Origin: Halococcus salifodinae DSM 8989
GTDB lineage: Archaea > Halobacteriota > Halobacteria > Halobacteriales > Halococcaceae
Assembly (NCBI RefSeq): GCF_000336935.1
Contig: NZ_AOME01000079.1
Coordinates: 32,755-96,754 of the forward strand
Reading direction: 5' to 3'
DNA: 64,000 nt
Notes under the pieces: generated by a model
Told to the model about the DNA's origin: nothing
The model's input: the letters and a program-made list of their open reading frames with translations, nothing else
Database searches by the model: none
Translations under genes and position numbers: made by a program
In this document: positions 1 through 8,490 of the stretch, piece by piece
How the letters are laid out: each line of letters starts with the position of its first letter
Numbering within the stretch: position 1 is the first letter of the stretch

Positions 1-20
1 GAGATGTGTATAAGAGACAG
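1..20. other. Sequencing adapter remnant (transposon mosaic end)
   Basis: Positions 2-20 read AGATGTGTATAAGAGACAG, which is the 19-bp Tn5 mosaic end used in Nextera-type library preparation. It sits exactly at the contig edge and places an in-frame stop inside the aldehyde dehydrogenase frame. It is a library artefact and not genomic DNA; biological sequence begins at about position 21. Confidence 0.95.
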
Positions 21-802
21 GGGCCGCGACGCTAACGGGAAGCGAATACGCCGGCCGGGCGGTCGCCGAGACCGCCGGCCGCGAACTCAAGAAAACCGTC
101 CTCGAACTCGGCGGGAGCGACCCGTTCGTGGTGCTCGACGACGCCGACCTCGACGCCGCCGCCGCGACCGGCGCGGGCGCGCGCACCCTGAACTCCGGCC
201 AGTCGTGCATCGCCGCGAAGCGGTTCATCGTCCACGAGGACGTCTACGACGAGTTCCTCGGCAAGTTCTCCGACGAGATGGAGGATTTGGTTATCGGCGA
301 TCCCACCGACGAGGACACCGACATCGGCCCCCAGGCCCGCGAGGACCTGATGAACGACCTCCACGACCAGGTCGAGCGCACGCTCGACGACGGGGCGAGC
401 CTCGAACTCGGTGGCGAACCGATGGATCGGGAGGGGTTCTACTACCCACCGACCGTCCTCACCGATGTCCCGGAGGACGCCGCTGCGGCCTGCGAGGAGA
501 CGTTCGGTCCGGTCGCGCCGGTCTTCCAGGTGGCCGACGAGGACGAAGCGATCGAACTCGCGAACGACGTCGATCTCGGGCTGGGTGCCTCGGTCTGGAC
601 CGAGGACCTCGAACGCGGCGAGCGGGTCGCCCGTCGGTTCGAGGCGGGGTGTTGTTTCGTCAACGAACTCGTGAAATCCGATCCCCGAGTGCCGTTCGGT
701 GGGATCAAGAATTCGGGGTACGGCCGCGAACTCGCCGGCCACGGCATCCGGGAGTTCGTCAACAAGAAGACGATCTGGGTCCAGTCTCCTGAAGGCGAGT
801 AG
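20..802 (+). CDS. NAD(P)-dependent aldehyde dehydrogenase, 5'-truncated by contig end
   Basis: C-terminal part (about 260 residues) of an aldehyde dehydrogenase, probably of the succinate-semialdehyde dehydrogenase-like group, oxidising an aldehyde to the acid with NAD(P)+. The catalytic Glu lies in LELGG (codon 104-106) and the nucleophilic Cys in GQSCIAAKR (codon 206-208). The late [16 protein letters not shown] and GYGRELAG motifs are typical of the family. The frame is open right back to the adapter at position 20, so the N-terminal NAD-binding half lies outside the assembled contig. The valine codon at 128 is not the true start. The exact substrate cannot be told from this part. Confidence 0.93.
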   Translation, partial: GAATLTGSEYAGRAVAETAGRELKKTVLELGGSDPFVVLDDADLDAAAATGAGARTLNSGQSCIAAKRFIVHEDVYDEFLGKFSDEMEDLVIGDPTDEDTDIGPQAREDLMNDLHDQVERTLDDGASLELGGEPMDREGFYYPPTVLTDVPEDAAAACEETFGPVAPVFQVADEDEAIELANDVDLGLGASVWTEDLERGERVARRFEAGCCFVNELVKSDPRVPFGGIKNSGYGRELAGHGIREFVNKKTIWVQSPEGE

Positions 803-840
803 ACCGGAAGACGTTCGTTCTTGCTGGCGTTCGATCGGGC

Positions 841-1287
841 ATGGACGTCCAGCCGCCGCCGTCCGATGCGGAGCTGCTGACCGATCCCGGCCAGCGACTC
901 GTTGAGCACGCCCGTGAGGCGACTGAGACTGCATTTGATCCCGAGCACTTCGACGGCGCGCACATGGTCGGCGCGGCCGTTCGGACGACCGACGGCGATG
1001 TGTTCACCGGTGTTAGCCAGCCCGCCGGCGTCGGCCGTGCGTCGGTCTGTGCGGAGCCGTCAGCGCTCTCGGCCGCTCGGATTGCCGGGGCCGACGGGTT
1101 CGCCGCCAGCGCCGCGGTTCGTCATCCACTGCCGGACGAGGATCGCGAATTCGAGGTCGTGAGTGCTTGTGGCGTCTGTCGCGAACTGCTCTGTGACTAC
1201 GACGAGTCGTGTGCCGTGATCTTCCCGACGACTGACGGGCCACGAAAGGCTCCCGTGGAGTCGCTGTTGCCGACGCGACACTGGTAA
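841..1287 (+). CDS. Cytidine deaminase-like zinc protein
   Basis: 148-residue protein of the cytidine deaminase fold. It has the zinc and catalytic motif CAEPSAL (Cys ligand plus proton-shuttling Glu, about residues 64-70) and the second zinc pair in ACGVCREL (about residues 108-115). A second, more canonical Cdd lies at 40860-41255, so this is a divergent paralogue. It lacks the Pro of the usual PCxxC motif and has Ala there. It could deaminate cytidine or another amino-substituted base; blasticidin-type deaminases share the same motifs. It starts 38 nt after the aldehyde dehydrogenase stop. Confidence 0.8.
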   Translation: MDVQPPPSDAELLTDPGQRLVEHAREATETAFDPEHFDGAHMVGAAVRTTDGDVFTGVSQPAGVGRASVCAEPSALSAARIAGADGFAASAAVRHPLPDEDREFEVVSACGVCRELLCDYDESCAVIFPTTDGPRKAPVESLLPTRHW

Positions 1288-1327
1288 CGTCCCGTACAGT
1301 CAAGCGTCGTACCATCGATACGCCGGT

Positions 1328-1483
1328 ATGGGATTCGGACCGACGGACGCACAGCGCGACCTACGGGACGACGTGCGAGAGTACGCACGAACCGAAATCG
1401 TGCCACTGGCCGCCGAAATCGATCGAAACGAGGAGTATCCGGCGGAGATTCTCGACGTCACGGATGCGGTTCTCGACGACTGA
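1328..1483 (+). pseudogene. Remnant of acyl-CoA dehydrogenase N-terminus
   Basis: A 51-codon frame beginning ATG (MGFGPTDAQRDLRDDVREYA) reproduces the start of acyl-CoA dehydrogenases, which usually open with a phrase like 'F-T-x-E-Q-R-x-L-R-x-x-V-R-E-F-A', followed by a helix ending in IDRNEEYP. It then runs into a TGA after LDVTDAVLDD, where a full enzyme would go on for more than 300 further residues. No other acyl-CoA dehydrogenase sequence follows. I read it as the stub left by a deletion. Confidence 0.7.
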
Positions 1484-1600
1484 ACTACTCTCGACCACCC
1501 AGGGTCCGTCAGCATCGAACGGTCTTCCGGATGTACCCGTTCCGTGAGGATTGCCGGCCACTTACTGATCGGTGACGACGGTGATCACCGGGTGACTTCA

Positions 1601-2953
1601 TCACCCCAGTAGCGCGACGAGATCGGCGACATCGTGGGTTTCGAGGGTTCTGACGGCGTCGACGATCCGTTCTCTATGATCCTCGTCGTAGCGTTCCTCG
1701 GTCATCGTGTGGAACTTCGTCTCTACTTGGCCCCACGTCATCGGATCGGTCGGATGGCCGCTGAACGCGTCCTTTGCGACGTGGCGGGTCGCGTCGTTCG
1801 TGAGCTCGATGTCGACGACTGCGGGCATCTCGCCGTCCTCGAAGCGCCGGGTGAGTTCCTCGTCCTCCTTGACCTCCACAGTTCGAAGGAGTTCCTGAAC
1901 GTCCTCTCGCTGAATGCGCTCGGGATCGTAGGCATCGTTCGTGAGCTCGCGGTCGATCAGCGCCGCCGCGAGCATGTATGGGAGGGAGTGGTCGGCCTGG
2001 GCTTTCGTCTCGACCTCGTATCTCGATCCCTCGCCGCCGCCGATGATGAGTTTCGCGCCGTGGAAGGTGTCGAGGCGGATCGCGTTCACCTGGTCGGGAT
2101 CGATGTCGGCCCGCTCGGCGAGTTCGATCACGCCCTCGACCGCGGACTGGGCGTAGGTCTCGGCGACGTAGCGCTTGGTCATCGTGTCGAACACGCGCCC
2201 ACACCCGGGATCGAGATCCACGGTGAAATCGCCCGCAATGATCTGTTTCCATCCCTTCTGGCCCTCGAAGAGGTTCGTCGGCCCGCCCATCCCGTTGCTG
2301 GCGAGCAGCGCCGAATAGATCGCGTTCCGGGCGGCGTTCGCACTCGCGACGCCCTTCCACTCGTTGATTCCTCCTGTGCGGGTCACTCGAAGTGCGTTGT
2401 GGGCGGTCCCGGCGATCCCGACCGCGTTCCGGAGTTCCTCGTGGCTGAGCCCGAGCACCTTCCCCGCACCCGCTGCGGCCGAGATGACGGTGTGGGTCAC
2501 GTGATCGTACCCGCGGTCGCGGACGGGCGCGTTCCACGCGAGTTCGCCCTGGATCTCGTAGCTCACGCCGATCGCCTCGACGAGCTCCGCGCCGGTGGCG
2601 TCGGTGTGCTCACCGCACGCGATCAGGCTCGCGATGTTGTCGCTCGGATGTGGGGTCTCGCCGGGCGCGAGAAACGAGTCCATGAAATCCAGATATCTGG
2701 TGAGCGTGGTGTTGTACATCGCCGCTCCCGTCGGACTGGCGCGCATCGCCGATCCCCACAGCCGGGCAGCGTCGCCCGATGCAGTCGTTTCGACCGTCTC
2801 GCGGACGGCCTCGACTGGCTCCGCGCCGAGCGCACCCACCGCGATCCCGACCGAGTCGAGCACGCGCTTTTTCAGTTCCTCGATCGTGTCGTCGTCGAGA
2901 TCGTCGAACGCAACCGCCTCGGTGAACGACGCGAGCTCGTCGGTCGTGGTCAT
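1601..2953 (-). CDS. MmgE/PrpD family protein (2-methylcitrate dehydratase-like)
   Basis: 450-residue protein with the full length and layout of the MmgE/PrpD family, whose best-known members dehydrate 2-methylcitrate or act on iminodisuccinate and related small acids. Family landmarks seen are the N-terminal helical start (LDSVGIAVGALG), the GTAHNALRVTRTGGINEWKGVASANAARNA-type region near residues 205-235 and the HSLPYMLAAALI segment near residues 340-350. The start is an ATG at 2953. No prpB or prpC partner is present, so a methylcitrate-cycle role is not supported by context; the substrate is unknown. Confidence 0.9.
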   Translation of the reverse strand: MTTTDELASFTEAVAFDDLDDDTIEELKKRVLDSVGIAVGALGAEPVEAVRETVETTASGDAARLWGSAMRASPTGAAMYNTTLTRYLDFMDSFLAPGETPHPSDNIASLIACGEHTDATGAELVEAIGVSYEIQGELAWNAPVRDRGYDHVTHTVISAAAGAGKVLGLSHEELRNAVGIAGTAHNALRVTRTGGINEWKGVASANAARNAIYSALLASNGMGGPTNLFEGQKGWKQIIAGDFTVDLDPGCGRVFDTMTKRYVAETYAQSAVEGVIELAERADIDPDQVNAIRLDTFHGAKLIIGGGEGSRYEVETKAQADHSLPYMLAAALIDRELTNDAYDPERIQREDVQELLRTVEVKEDEELTRRFEDGEMPAVVDIELTNDATRHVAKDAFSGHPTDPMTWGQVETKFHTMTEERYDEDHRERIVDAVRTLETHDVADLVALLG

Positions 2954-3030
2954 AGTTCACATATTCCTGACGCCGGCAAAAGCTTTCGCCGCCGACCGTC
3001 ACACTGCATCGCATCGCACTACCGCGACGA

Positions 3031-3036
3031 TTTATT
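3031..3036 (+). promoter_or_regulatory. TATA-like box of a leaderless promoter
   Basis: TTTATT in a GC-rich intergenic region, ending 28 nt before the ATG at 3065. The spacing fits a haloarchaeal TATA box with transcription starting at or just before the start codon. Confidence 0.5.
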
Positions 3037-3064
3037 CCGACCGACGGCCAACCACGTCCGAACC

Positions 3065-3424
3065 ATGAGCGAGAGCGTGGGGCCAGCGGTGAGCGGGACA
3101 GGATCGCCGGTACGGATCACCGAGCGTGATAGCCAGAAGGTCAAGCTGGTGTTCGGCCACGCAGACTCCGGGGAACTGCTCGCTACCGCCGACGGGACGA
3201 CTCTCCCGATCCCCGAAACCGACGAACCGATCCGCTTCGGTGAGATCGGGCCTGACGAGACGGGTAGTCAGGCCGCGAACGTCGGCGACGAAACGTACGT
3301 CGTGGTGGGTCGAGAGTACCACTACTTCGACGTCGACATCGCGGACGTCCCCGAACGCGAGGAATCGGCGTGTCTCGTGACCGTCGTCGTTCGGGTGCTG
3401 CCGGAAGCCACCATCGAGAAGTGA
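3065..3424 (+). CDS. Conserved-looking hypothetical protein, 119 aa
   Basis: I do not recognise this protein. It is 119 residues, acidic and probably soluble, with no signal peptide or membrane helix. Alternating short beta-type stretches (KLVFGHAD, ETYVVVGREYHYFDVDIAD, CLVTVVVRVLPEA) suggest a small all-beta fold. The ATG at 3065 is preferred over upstream codons because a TATA-like hexamer lies about 29 nt before it and the frame upstream is only the antisense shadow of the MmgE gene. It is divergent from that gene and stands alone. Confidence 0.75.
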   Translation: MSESVGPAVSGTGSPVRITERDSQKVKLVFGHADSGELLATADGTTLPIPETDEPIRFGEIGPDETGSQAANVGDETYVVVGREYHYFDVDIADVPEREESACLVTVVVRVLPEATIEK

Positions 3425-3612
3425 TCGAGCAGCGAACGATGGTTCCTCGACGACGATGGATCGATGACTGAGGGGCCGACACGCGGTCGTGTCGCCCAAA
3501 AACACTCGTCACGGTGTTCCGAGCGACGACTATCGAGCGACGGCCGCTCCTCGCTGGAACCACCGATCTGTTGTGAGTGCGGCTGAGGACGAGGACGAAA
3601 ACCGACTGTCAG

Positions 3613-5784
3613 TTAGGCACCGGTCCGGAGGTCTTTCACACCGACCTCGGTGCCGTCGCGGTAGAGCGTCACCGGGCCGTCGGCGGCGACGAAAACGCGT
3701 GAGGCCCCGTCGATCCGGTAGCGATGTTTCGTTCCGTCGAGTTCGCCGTGCGCTGTGCCGAGGACGGGCTTGCCCCCGTCGCCGTTTCCTGAGCCACGTT
3801 TTTCGACTGCACCATCGCCTCCGAGGACGTAGACAGTCTTTCCGGCCGCGGCCTCGACCGCCAATTCCCACGGCTCGTCCTGTGTGGTACTTCCTTCATC
3901 GCCCGGACAGTCCTTGTCGGTGGTGAGGTTCTCGGTCGCGGCTCCCTCGACGGGCGTGCCGCTCACGTTCACGTTCGAGTTCCGGACCGTCGTGCCGGAC
4001 GAGCCGGTACATCGTACGCCGGTCCGGTTCTTTCCGTCACACGAGACGCAGAGTTCGTTGATGGTCGAGTTCGGCCGATCGACCAGTCGGATCGCCGGGG
4101 CCGCGCCGCCTCGGCCGATGACCGAAACCTGCTCGATCGTCGCGGCGTGGGGCGTCGGTGGTGGACTTCGATTGCCGATGCCACACGGCTGTTTTCCGAC
4201 CACACCGCGGACGCCGCCGGTATCGATCCGGATGCGGACGTTGTGGACGCCGAACGCGCCGGTGTCCTGGTTCGCGACCACCGCGCCGTCGGAGTGAGGT
4301 GTGTCGGCGATCCGGATCGTGGAGTCGCGTGCTTCGGCTCCGTGGACCTTCGATTTCGGGCCGTCGAAACGGACGCCACGGGTGTTGAGCGCCGATTCGG
4401 GGTTCGGCGAGCGCGAATCCCGCATGTCGACCTCGAGCAGCGCGTTCTGGACGTAGCTGCCCTCGCTGCCGAGGCGGACCTGCGAGATGTCGTTGTTCCG
4501 GAACAGGCCACCCTCGACCTGGACCGCGCCGTTGGTCCGGCTGGTGTAGAGACCGTTGTTCGGGAACCCCTCGATGTTACAGCCCTCGATGGTGAGAGTG
4601 CCCTCGTTCGCCCGACCGGTGAAGATCCCGACGCGGCCGTCGCCCTCGTTGTACGCCCCCATCAGGCCGGCGTTGTGGGCGATGACGTGTTTGACCCGGC
4701 CGGTGCCGTCGGGCGCGCGGACATGAGCGTTGAGCGCGTTCGTCACGTCGGGATTGCCCGATCCCTCTCCGCGGGGCGTGGAGTCGGGGTGGATACCCTG
4801 ACCGCGATAGCGGACGTGTCGGACGTCGAGACCGTCCTGGGCAGCGAGATGCAGCCCGGGCGTCGCGTTGTTCGCCCGGAGGTCGACGTCGATGTTCTCG
4901 AACAGCGTGTTCATCCCGCGATCGATGACCACGAACTTCCCGTTGAACCCTTCAGGCGCGACGAACCGCGTCGCGTCCTGCCCGCACAGCCCGAAGTTCT
5001 GGAGCCCCGTGTGGACCGTCTTCTCGTGTTTGGCGAACGCCCCGTCCGGGAAGACGATCAGCGTGTAGTCGGCGGCCGCGTCGCTGAGTTTCTCGTCGAT
5101 AGGCTCGTTGCCGTTGGGATCCATCCCGAGATCGTTGACGGCGTGGAGCACGGTTTTGAACCGGATGCCGTGGCGCTCGATCGGTCCGTCGCCGCTTGCG
5201 GGTAGCGATCCTGCGTCGCAGTTGCCGCCGCTGCCACCGCTCCCGCTACTGTCACCGCTACCGCCGTCCCCACTGCTGCCACCGCCGCCCCCACTACTGC
5301 CACCGTCCCCGCTACTGCCGCCGCCTCCGCTACCGCCGCTGGCGCTGTTGTTATTCCCTTCGCTGCCGTCGTTACTGCCACCGCCGCTACTCCCGCTACC
5401 GCCACTTCCGCTACCGCCACTCCCGCTACCGCCGCTACCGCCACTCCCGCTACCGCCACTACCGCCGCTTCCGCCGGACCACGATATCGTCTCCCCGAAC
5501 GCGCTGGGGGGCTGCCAGTCCTGGTCGTTGATCTTGATTCGGATGCGCTCGGGATGCTCGAACGCCATTCCGAGGCGCTTTCCGTAGTAGCGGTAGGCGT
5601 CGCGGCCGCCGTAGACTTCGCCTTCGACTCGGTACCCCTCCGCTGTCTGCGTGATCCCATCGCTGTCGTCCGTGGTCGCGCCGTGGACGGTCCCCTTTTC
5701 GGGTCGAGTGTCGCCGCTGAACGCGACCCAGTAGCTGTTCGCCTCGCCGTTGCCGTCGTCGCGGATCGTGATCGTGTGTCCCAT
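3613..5784 (-). CDS. Right-handed beta-helix protein with Gly/Ser linker
   Basis: 723-residue protein in three parts. Residues 1-about 100 form a small beta-rich domain (HTITIRDDGNGEANSYWVAFSG ... YRYYGKRLGMAF ... IRIKINDQDW), of a kind common in haloarchaeal extracellular carbohydrate-related proteins. Residues about 103-200 are an almost pure Gly/Ser/Asp linker. The remainder is a parallel beta-helix (repeated short rungs with N-x-I/L and G-x-x-x-N patterns, e.g. LTIEGCNIEGFPNNGLYTSR), as in pectate-lyase-like proteins, followed by a short C-terminal beta domain. No Sec or Tat signal is visible at the annotated start, which is odd for this class. Last gene of an apparent three-gene minus-strand cassette (7064 to 3613). 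Enzymatic activity is not established. Confidence 0.8.
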   Translation of the reverse strand: MGHTITIRDDGNGEANSYWVAFSGDTRPEKGTVHGATTDDSDGITQTAEGYRVEGEVYGGRDAYRYYGKRLGMAFEHPERIRIKINDQDWQPPSAFGETISWSGGSGGSGGSGSGGSGGSGSGGSGSGGSGSSGGGSNDGSEGNNNSASGGSGGGGSSGDGGSSGGGGGSSGDGGSGDSSGSGGSGGNCDAGSLPASGDGPIERHGIRFKTVLHAVNDLGMDPNGNEPIDEKLSDAAADYTLIVFPDGAFAKHEKTVHTGLQNFGLCGQDATRFVAPEGFNGKFVVIDRGMNTLFENIDVDLRANNATPGLHLAAQDGLDVRHVRYRGQGIHPDSTPRGEGSGNPDVTNALNAHVRAPDGTGRVKHVIAHNAGLMGAYNEGDGRVGIFTGRANEGTLTIEGCNIEGFPNNGLYTSRTNGAVQVEGGLFRNNDISQVRLGSEGSYVQNALLEVDMRDSRSPNPESALNTRGVRFDGPKSKVHGAEARDSTIRIADTPHSDGAVVANQDTGAFGVHNVRIRIDTGGVRGVVGKQPCGIGNRSPPPTPHAATIEQVSVIGRGGAAPAIRLVDRPNSTINELCVSCDGKNRTGVRCTGSSGTTVRNSNVNVSGTPVEGAATENLTTDKDCPGDEGSTTQDEPWELAVEAAAGKTVYVLGGDGAVEKRGSGNGDGGKPVLGTAHGELDGTKHRYRIDGASRVFVAADGPVTLYRDGTEVGVKDLRTGA
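5220..5480. repeat. Low-complexity Gly/Ser-codon tract
   Basis: Imperfect tandem repeats of (GGC/GGT)(AGC/AGT)-type codons, seen on the plus strand as runs of CCGCTACCGCCACT units. They encode the flexible linker of the beta-helix protein. Such tracts are prone to slippage and are likely to vary in length between strains or be mis-assembled from short reads. Confidence 0.85.
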
Positions 5785-5880
5785 CTGTTGTCTCTGATCG
5801 AATTCACTCGCCGTTCGATTCGCGTACGCCGTCCACCGTTCTCCTGCGGCGATCGTGGTCGGTCCCGTCGCTCTCGTGGG

Positions 5881-6672
5881 CTACGTCCGCGATCCCACTG
5901 TGGCTGCCGTTTCCGGCGCGTGTTCGTTCTGTGGGTCGGTTTCCGGTTCCGCAACGAGGGACACGTCGCGTGCGCCGTCGATGCGGACGGCGCGCTCGTC
6001 GGTGACGGTGATCGACTGTGCCGCCGCGATGTGGAGGATACGCCCGTCCATCGGTGCGGCTACATCCTCGTCCGTGCTCCCCGTAGCGGCCCTCGTGCGG
6101 TCGTCGGTGGCTCCGTCTGGTTCCGGGTCGGAGCCGTCACTCGCCGGTGCCGACGTCGCCGTTGCTGTCTCTGAATCGCCCCCTGTCTCGCCACTGGACA
6201 CGTCGTTCGCCCCTGTCTCGGCCGTACCGCTTGAGGCGTCGGCTGCGCCGGTCCGCTGTGCGTCGGCGGTCGTATCGGCTCCCGCGACCGCTGCTCCGTC
6301 CACACCGATGTCCGCAGCCACGTCGTCCTGTGGGGCTGACGTACCGTCGTTACGGCCCGGTTTGCCGCGTTTCGCTCGGCCGCTGTCCTCCGTTCCGAGA
6401 TCGGCCGCCACGTCGTCGCGCGGCCCGTCGTCGTTGCGGTGCTCGCTATCGTCTTTCGTCGCTGTCTCGACCGAATCCGCCGCACCTCCGCTGTCTCGGA
6501 ACGCGAACGTGTCGCTGCGTGCTGCGTCGTTCGTGGGGGATTCGGTCGTTCCGGCGGAGTCGTCCCTGGCCGTACCGGTGCCATCGGTCCGTTCTCGAGA
6601 CGCCGTTCCCTCGTCCGTCGTTCGATTCGTTGTCGTCTCCCCGTCGCCGAGTAGCTTCTCGGTGAATTCCAT
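5881..6672 (-). CDS. Hypothetical low-complexity acidic protein, 263 aa
   Basis: Unrecognised. After MEFTEKLLGDGE the protein is about 180 residues of Thr/Ala/Asp/Gly/Ser-rich disordered sequence, with DDVAAD occurring twice. It ends with a more ordered block (GRILHIAAAQSITVTDERAVRIDGARDVSLVA, about residues 215-245) that looks like one or two beta-solenoid rungs. The start at 6672 is chosen because upstream sequence reads as Arg-rich out-of-phase translation. It lies between a small membrane protein and the beta-helix gene on the same strand (gaps of 65 and 96 nt), so a shared transcript is likely. Confidence 0.6.
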   Translation of the reverse strand: MEFTEKLLGDGETTTNRTTDEGTASRERTDGTGTARDDSAGTTESPTNDAARSDTFAFRDSGGAADSVETATKDDSEHRNDDGPRDDVAADLGTEDSGRAKRGKPGRNDGTSAPQDDVAADIGVDGAAVAGADTTADAQRTGAADASSGTAETGANDVSSGETGGDSETATATSAPASDGSDPEPDGATDDRTRAATGSTDEDVAAPMDGRILHIAAAQSITVTDERAVRIDGARDVSLVAEPETDPQNEHAPETAATVGSRT

Positions 6673-6737
6673 CGTATGCTGTGAGTTTCGTCGTGTTCGT
6701 TCGTCGGTCGTATCGCTGTTCCGCCCGGGGATGGTGG

Positions 6738-7064
6738 TTATTTCCCGCCGCCACCGCTGCGATCGCCCCCCCATGTTTCGAACGCCATCTCGCCGAACGC
6801 CCAGACGCCGGCGGCCCCGACGAGACTCACGTAGACCACTCGCATCTCGACCGGGATGGCCCCCAGGTCGATGATACCCCGCCCGGCGATCGCCAACAAC
6901 CCGACGAACGAGAGGGTGAGGACGATCGCGAGGATGTCGTTCGTCAGCCAGAACCGCGCCCTCGTGGACGTCGTGTCCTCCGACGTGCCTTCGACGTCGA
7001 CGATCTGTTTCTTATCCGTCTCGCCTCCGGTGTTCGATGGCTGTCCGCTTTGATTGGATGACAT
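6738..7064 (-). CDS. Small two-helix membrane protein, 108 aa
   Basis: Unrecognised small protein. A hydrophilic N-terminus of about 40 residues is followed by a hydrophobic helix at about 43-61 (DILAIVLTLSFVGLLAIAG) and a second at about 76-92 (VVYVSLVGAAGVWAFGEMA). The Gly-rich tail ends in GGGGK. It is first in the minus-strand cassette with the 263-aa acidic protein and the beta-helix protein. A role as membrane anchor or helper for those two is only an inference from position. Confidence 0.65.
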   Translation of the reverse strand: MSSNQSGQPSNTGGETDKKQIVDVEGTSEDTTSTRARFWLTNDILAIVLTLSFVGLLAIAGRGIIDLGAIPVEMRVVYVSLVGAAGVWAFGEMAFETWGGDRSGGGGK

Positions 7065-7309
7065 TGGTTGCGCTCCGGTGTCCGCGTCGAACGGCGCTGT
7101 GATCGCTCCGCTATGCGTCGCTGTTGTGCTCTCCCCGTCGGCGTCAGTTCGCTCGGTGGCTGAAAGCGGCCACCGAGACCACCGACTGTCGGCTCGGGAG
7201 TCATCCGCGTCCGCAACGCGTCGTCCGGGGCGTACGTCTCGGAGTTGTCGTGTACGAACAAAACCTCGTCGTCGATCTACAGATCAGCACTGTTCGCACC
7301 GATCGTTCC

Positions 7310-7603
7310 CTACGCCCGTGCAGCCGCCCACACTGCCGTCAGTCCGAGCGCGAGTGCGGGAAGCAGCGGGAGCACGAGAAAGGTGTCGCGCCACGTCAGC
7401 CCGAACGCACTCAGCGTGCCGCCGGCGTACGGTATCGCGAGGATCAGTCCCGGTGCGATCAGGAAGGCAAAAACGATCACGCCGACGAGGGCCCAGCCAC
7501 GCCAGTCGAACGACCGGTCCTCGCCGCGCGCAGCGGCCTCGTCGTACTCGCTCCGCGGGGCGTCCTCGAACGCCTCCGGGTCGTGGACGTACTCGTCGGT
7601 CAT
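7310..7603 (-). CDS. Small two-helix membrane protein, 97 aa
   Basis: Haloarchaeal-type hypothetical protein. It has an acidic cytosolic N-terminus (MTDEYVHDPEAFEDAPRSEY) and two membrane helices at about 36-58 (WALVGVIVFAFLIAPGLILAI) and 73-95 (DTFLVLPLLPALALGLTAVW). The ATG at 7603 is preferred because the upstream extension is Arg/Trp-rich out-of-phase translation. It is divergent from moaB, with 110 nt between starts. Function unknown. Confidence 0.72.
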   Translation of the reverse strand: MTDEYVHDPEAFEDAPRSEYDEAAARGEDRSFDWRGWALVGVIVFAFLIAPGLILAIPYAGGTLSAFGLTWRDTFLVLPLLPALALGLTAVWAAARA

Positions 7604-7713
7604 CCCGACACCCCACGCCCCGCCGATCGGCGTTCGGAACCGCGCATACCCGAACCACGGCCGGTGTGGGCAAAAACCCGGCGGGTTTTGGTCGCGCAGG
7701 TGTAGTTTCGCCC

Positions 7714-8367
7714 ATGCGACGCACCGACGGCGGCGATCCCGACGACGCACACGGCGCGGACGACCACGAGCACGGCCACGCCGATCACGGGGGCGACCAT
7801 GCTGCCCACGATCACGACGAAGACGCCGTCCACGCTCACGCTCACGATTTCGGCTCGATCGGTATCGGGGTCGTGACGATCTCGACCAGCCGAACGCTGG
7901 AGGACGATCCCGCGGGCGACGCGATCGCGGCCGCGATCGAGGACACCGAGCACGAGGTCGCCACTCGCGAACTCGTCGACGACGACCACGACGGCATCCA
8001 GGGCAGCGTCGACGCCCTCGTCGGGCGCGAGGACGTCGACTGCGTCGTCACCACTGGTGGCACGGGCGTCACACCCGACGACGTGACCATCGAGGCCGTC
8101 CGGCCGCTGTTCGGGAAGGAGCTTCCCGGGTTCGGCGAACTGTTCCGCGCGCTCTCGCGCGAGGAGATCGGCACACGGGTCGTCGCCACCCGTGCGACCG
8201 CGGGGATCGTCGACCGGAGTTCGAGCGGCGGCGGGACCGAGGACGGCGGCAACGGCGTGCCGGTGTTCTGTCTACCCGGCAGCGAGGACGCCGCCCGCCT
8301 CGGCGTGGACATCGTGATCGAGGAAGCGCCACATCTCGCCGGGCTCGCCACACGCGACGATCAGTAG
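7714..8367 (+). CDS. moaB: MoaB/MogA family molybdopterin adenylyltransferase-like protein with His-rich N-terminus
   Basis: 217-residue protein of the MoaB/MogA fold, which binds molybdopterin and prepares it for metal insertion by MoeA. Core motifs are GIGVVTIST, VVTTGGTGVTPDDVT (about residues 112-126) and LPGFGELFRALS. Residues about 15-45 form a His/Asp-rich segment (HEHGHADHGGDH, then AHDHDEDAVHAHAHDF), likely metal-binding. A short Ser/Gly insertion (SSSGGGTEDGGNG) precedes the conserved VFCLPGSE. His-rich starts are known in haloarchaeal MoaB proteins; this one is long. The two MoeA partners are encoded at 58595-61830. Confidence 0.9.
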   Translation: MRRTDGGDPDDAHGADDHEHGHADHGGDHAAHDHDEDAVHAHAHDFGSIGIGVVTISTSRTLEDDPAGDAIAAAIEDTEHEVATRELVDDDHDGIQGSVDALVGREDVDCVVTTGGTGVTPDDVTIEAVRPLFGKELPGFGELFRALSREEIGTRVVATRATAGIVDRSSSGGGTEDGGNGVPVFCLPGSEDAARLGVDIVIEEAPHLAGLATRDDQ

Positions 8368-8490
8368 ATCCGATCCTTCGGATTCCTGTCGTCGGTCGCT
8401 GACTAACCAGCGAACCCGTCACCGCTCCAGTACCTGGTTGAGTTCGGCTTGCACAGCCGCTGCCGACTCCGTGACCGTTGCCACTGTCGC

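Noticed and set aside
1634-3424. 596-codon plus-strand open frame across the MmgE gene
   Set aside because: It is antisense to a clear MmgE/PrpD gene; only its last 119 codons (from 3065) look like a real protein, with their own TATA-like box.
5220-5480. CRISPR-like or satellite array
   Set aside because: The short repeats are in-frame Gly/Ser codons of one protein, without constant-length repeats or unique spacers. No CRISPR array was seen anywhere in the window.
7054-7713. Upstream extension of moaB by more than 200 codons
   Set aside because: The extension is Arg/Ser/Pro-rich, antisense to the 97-aa membrane protein and lacks any domain; the ATG at 7714 starts a normal haloarchaeal MoaB.
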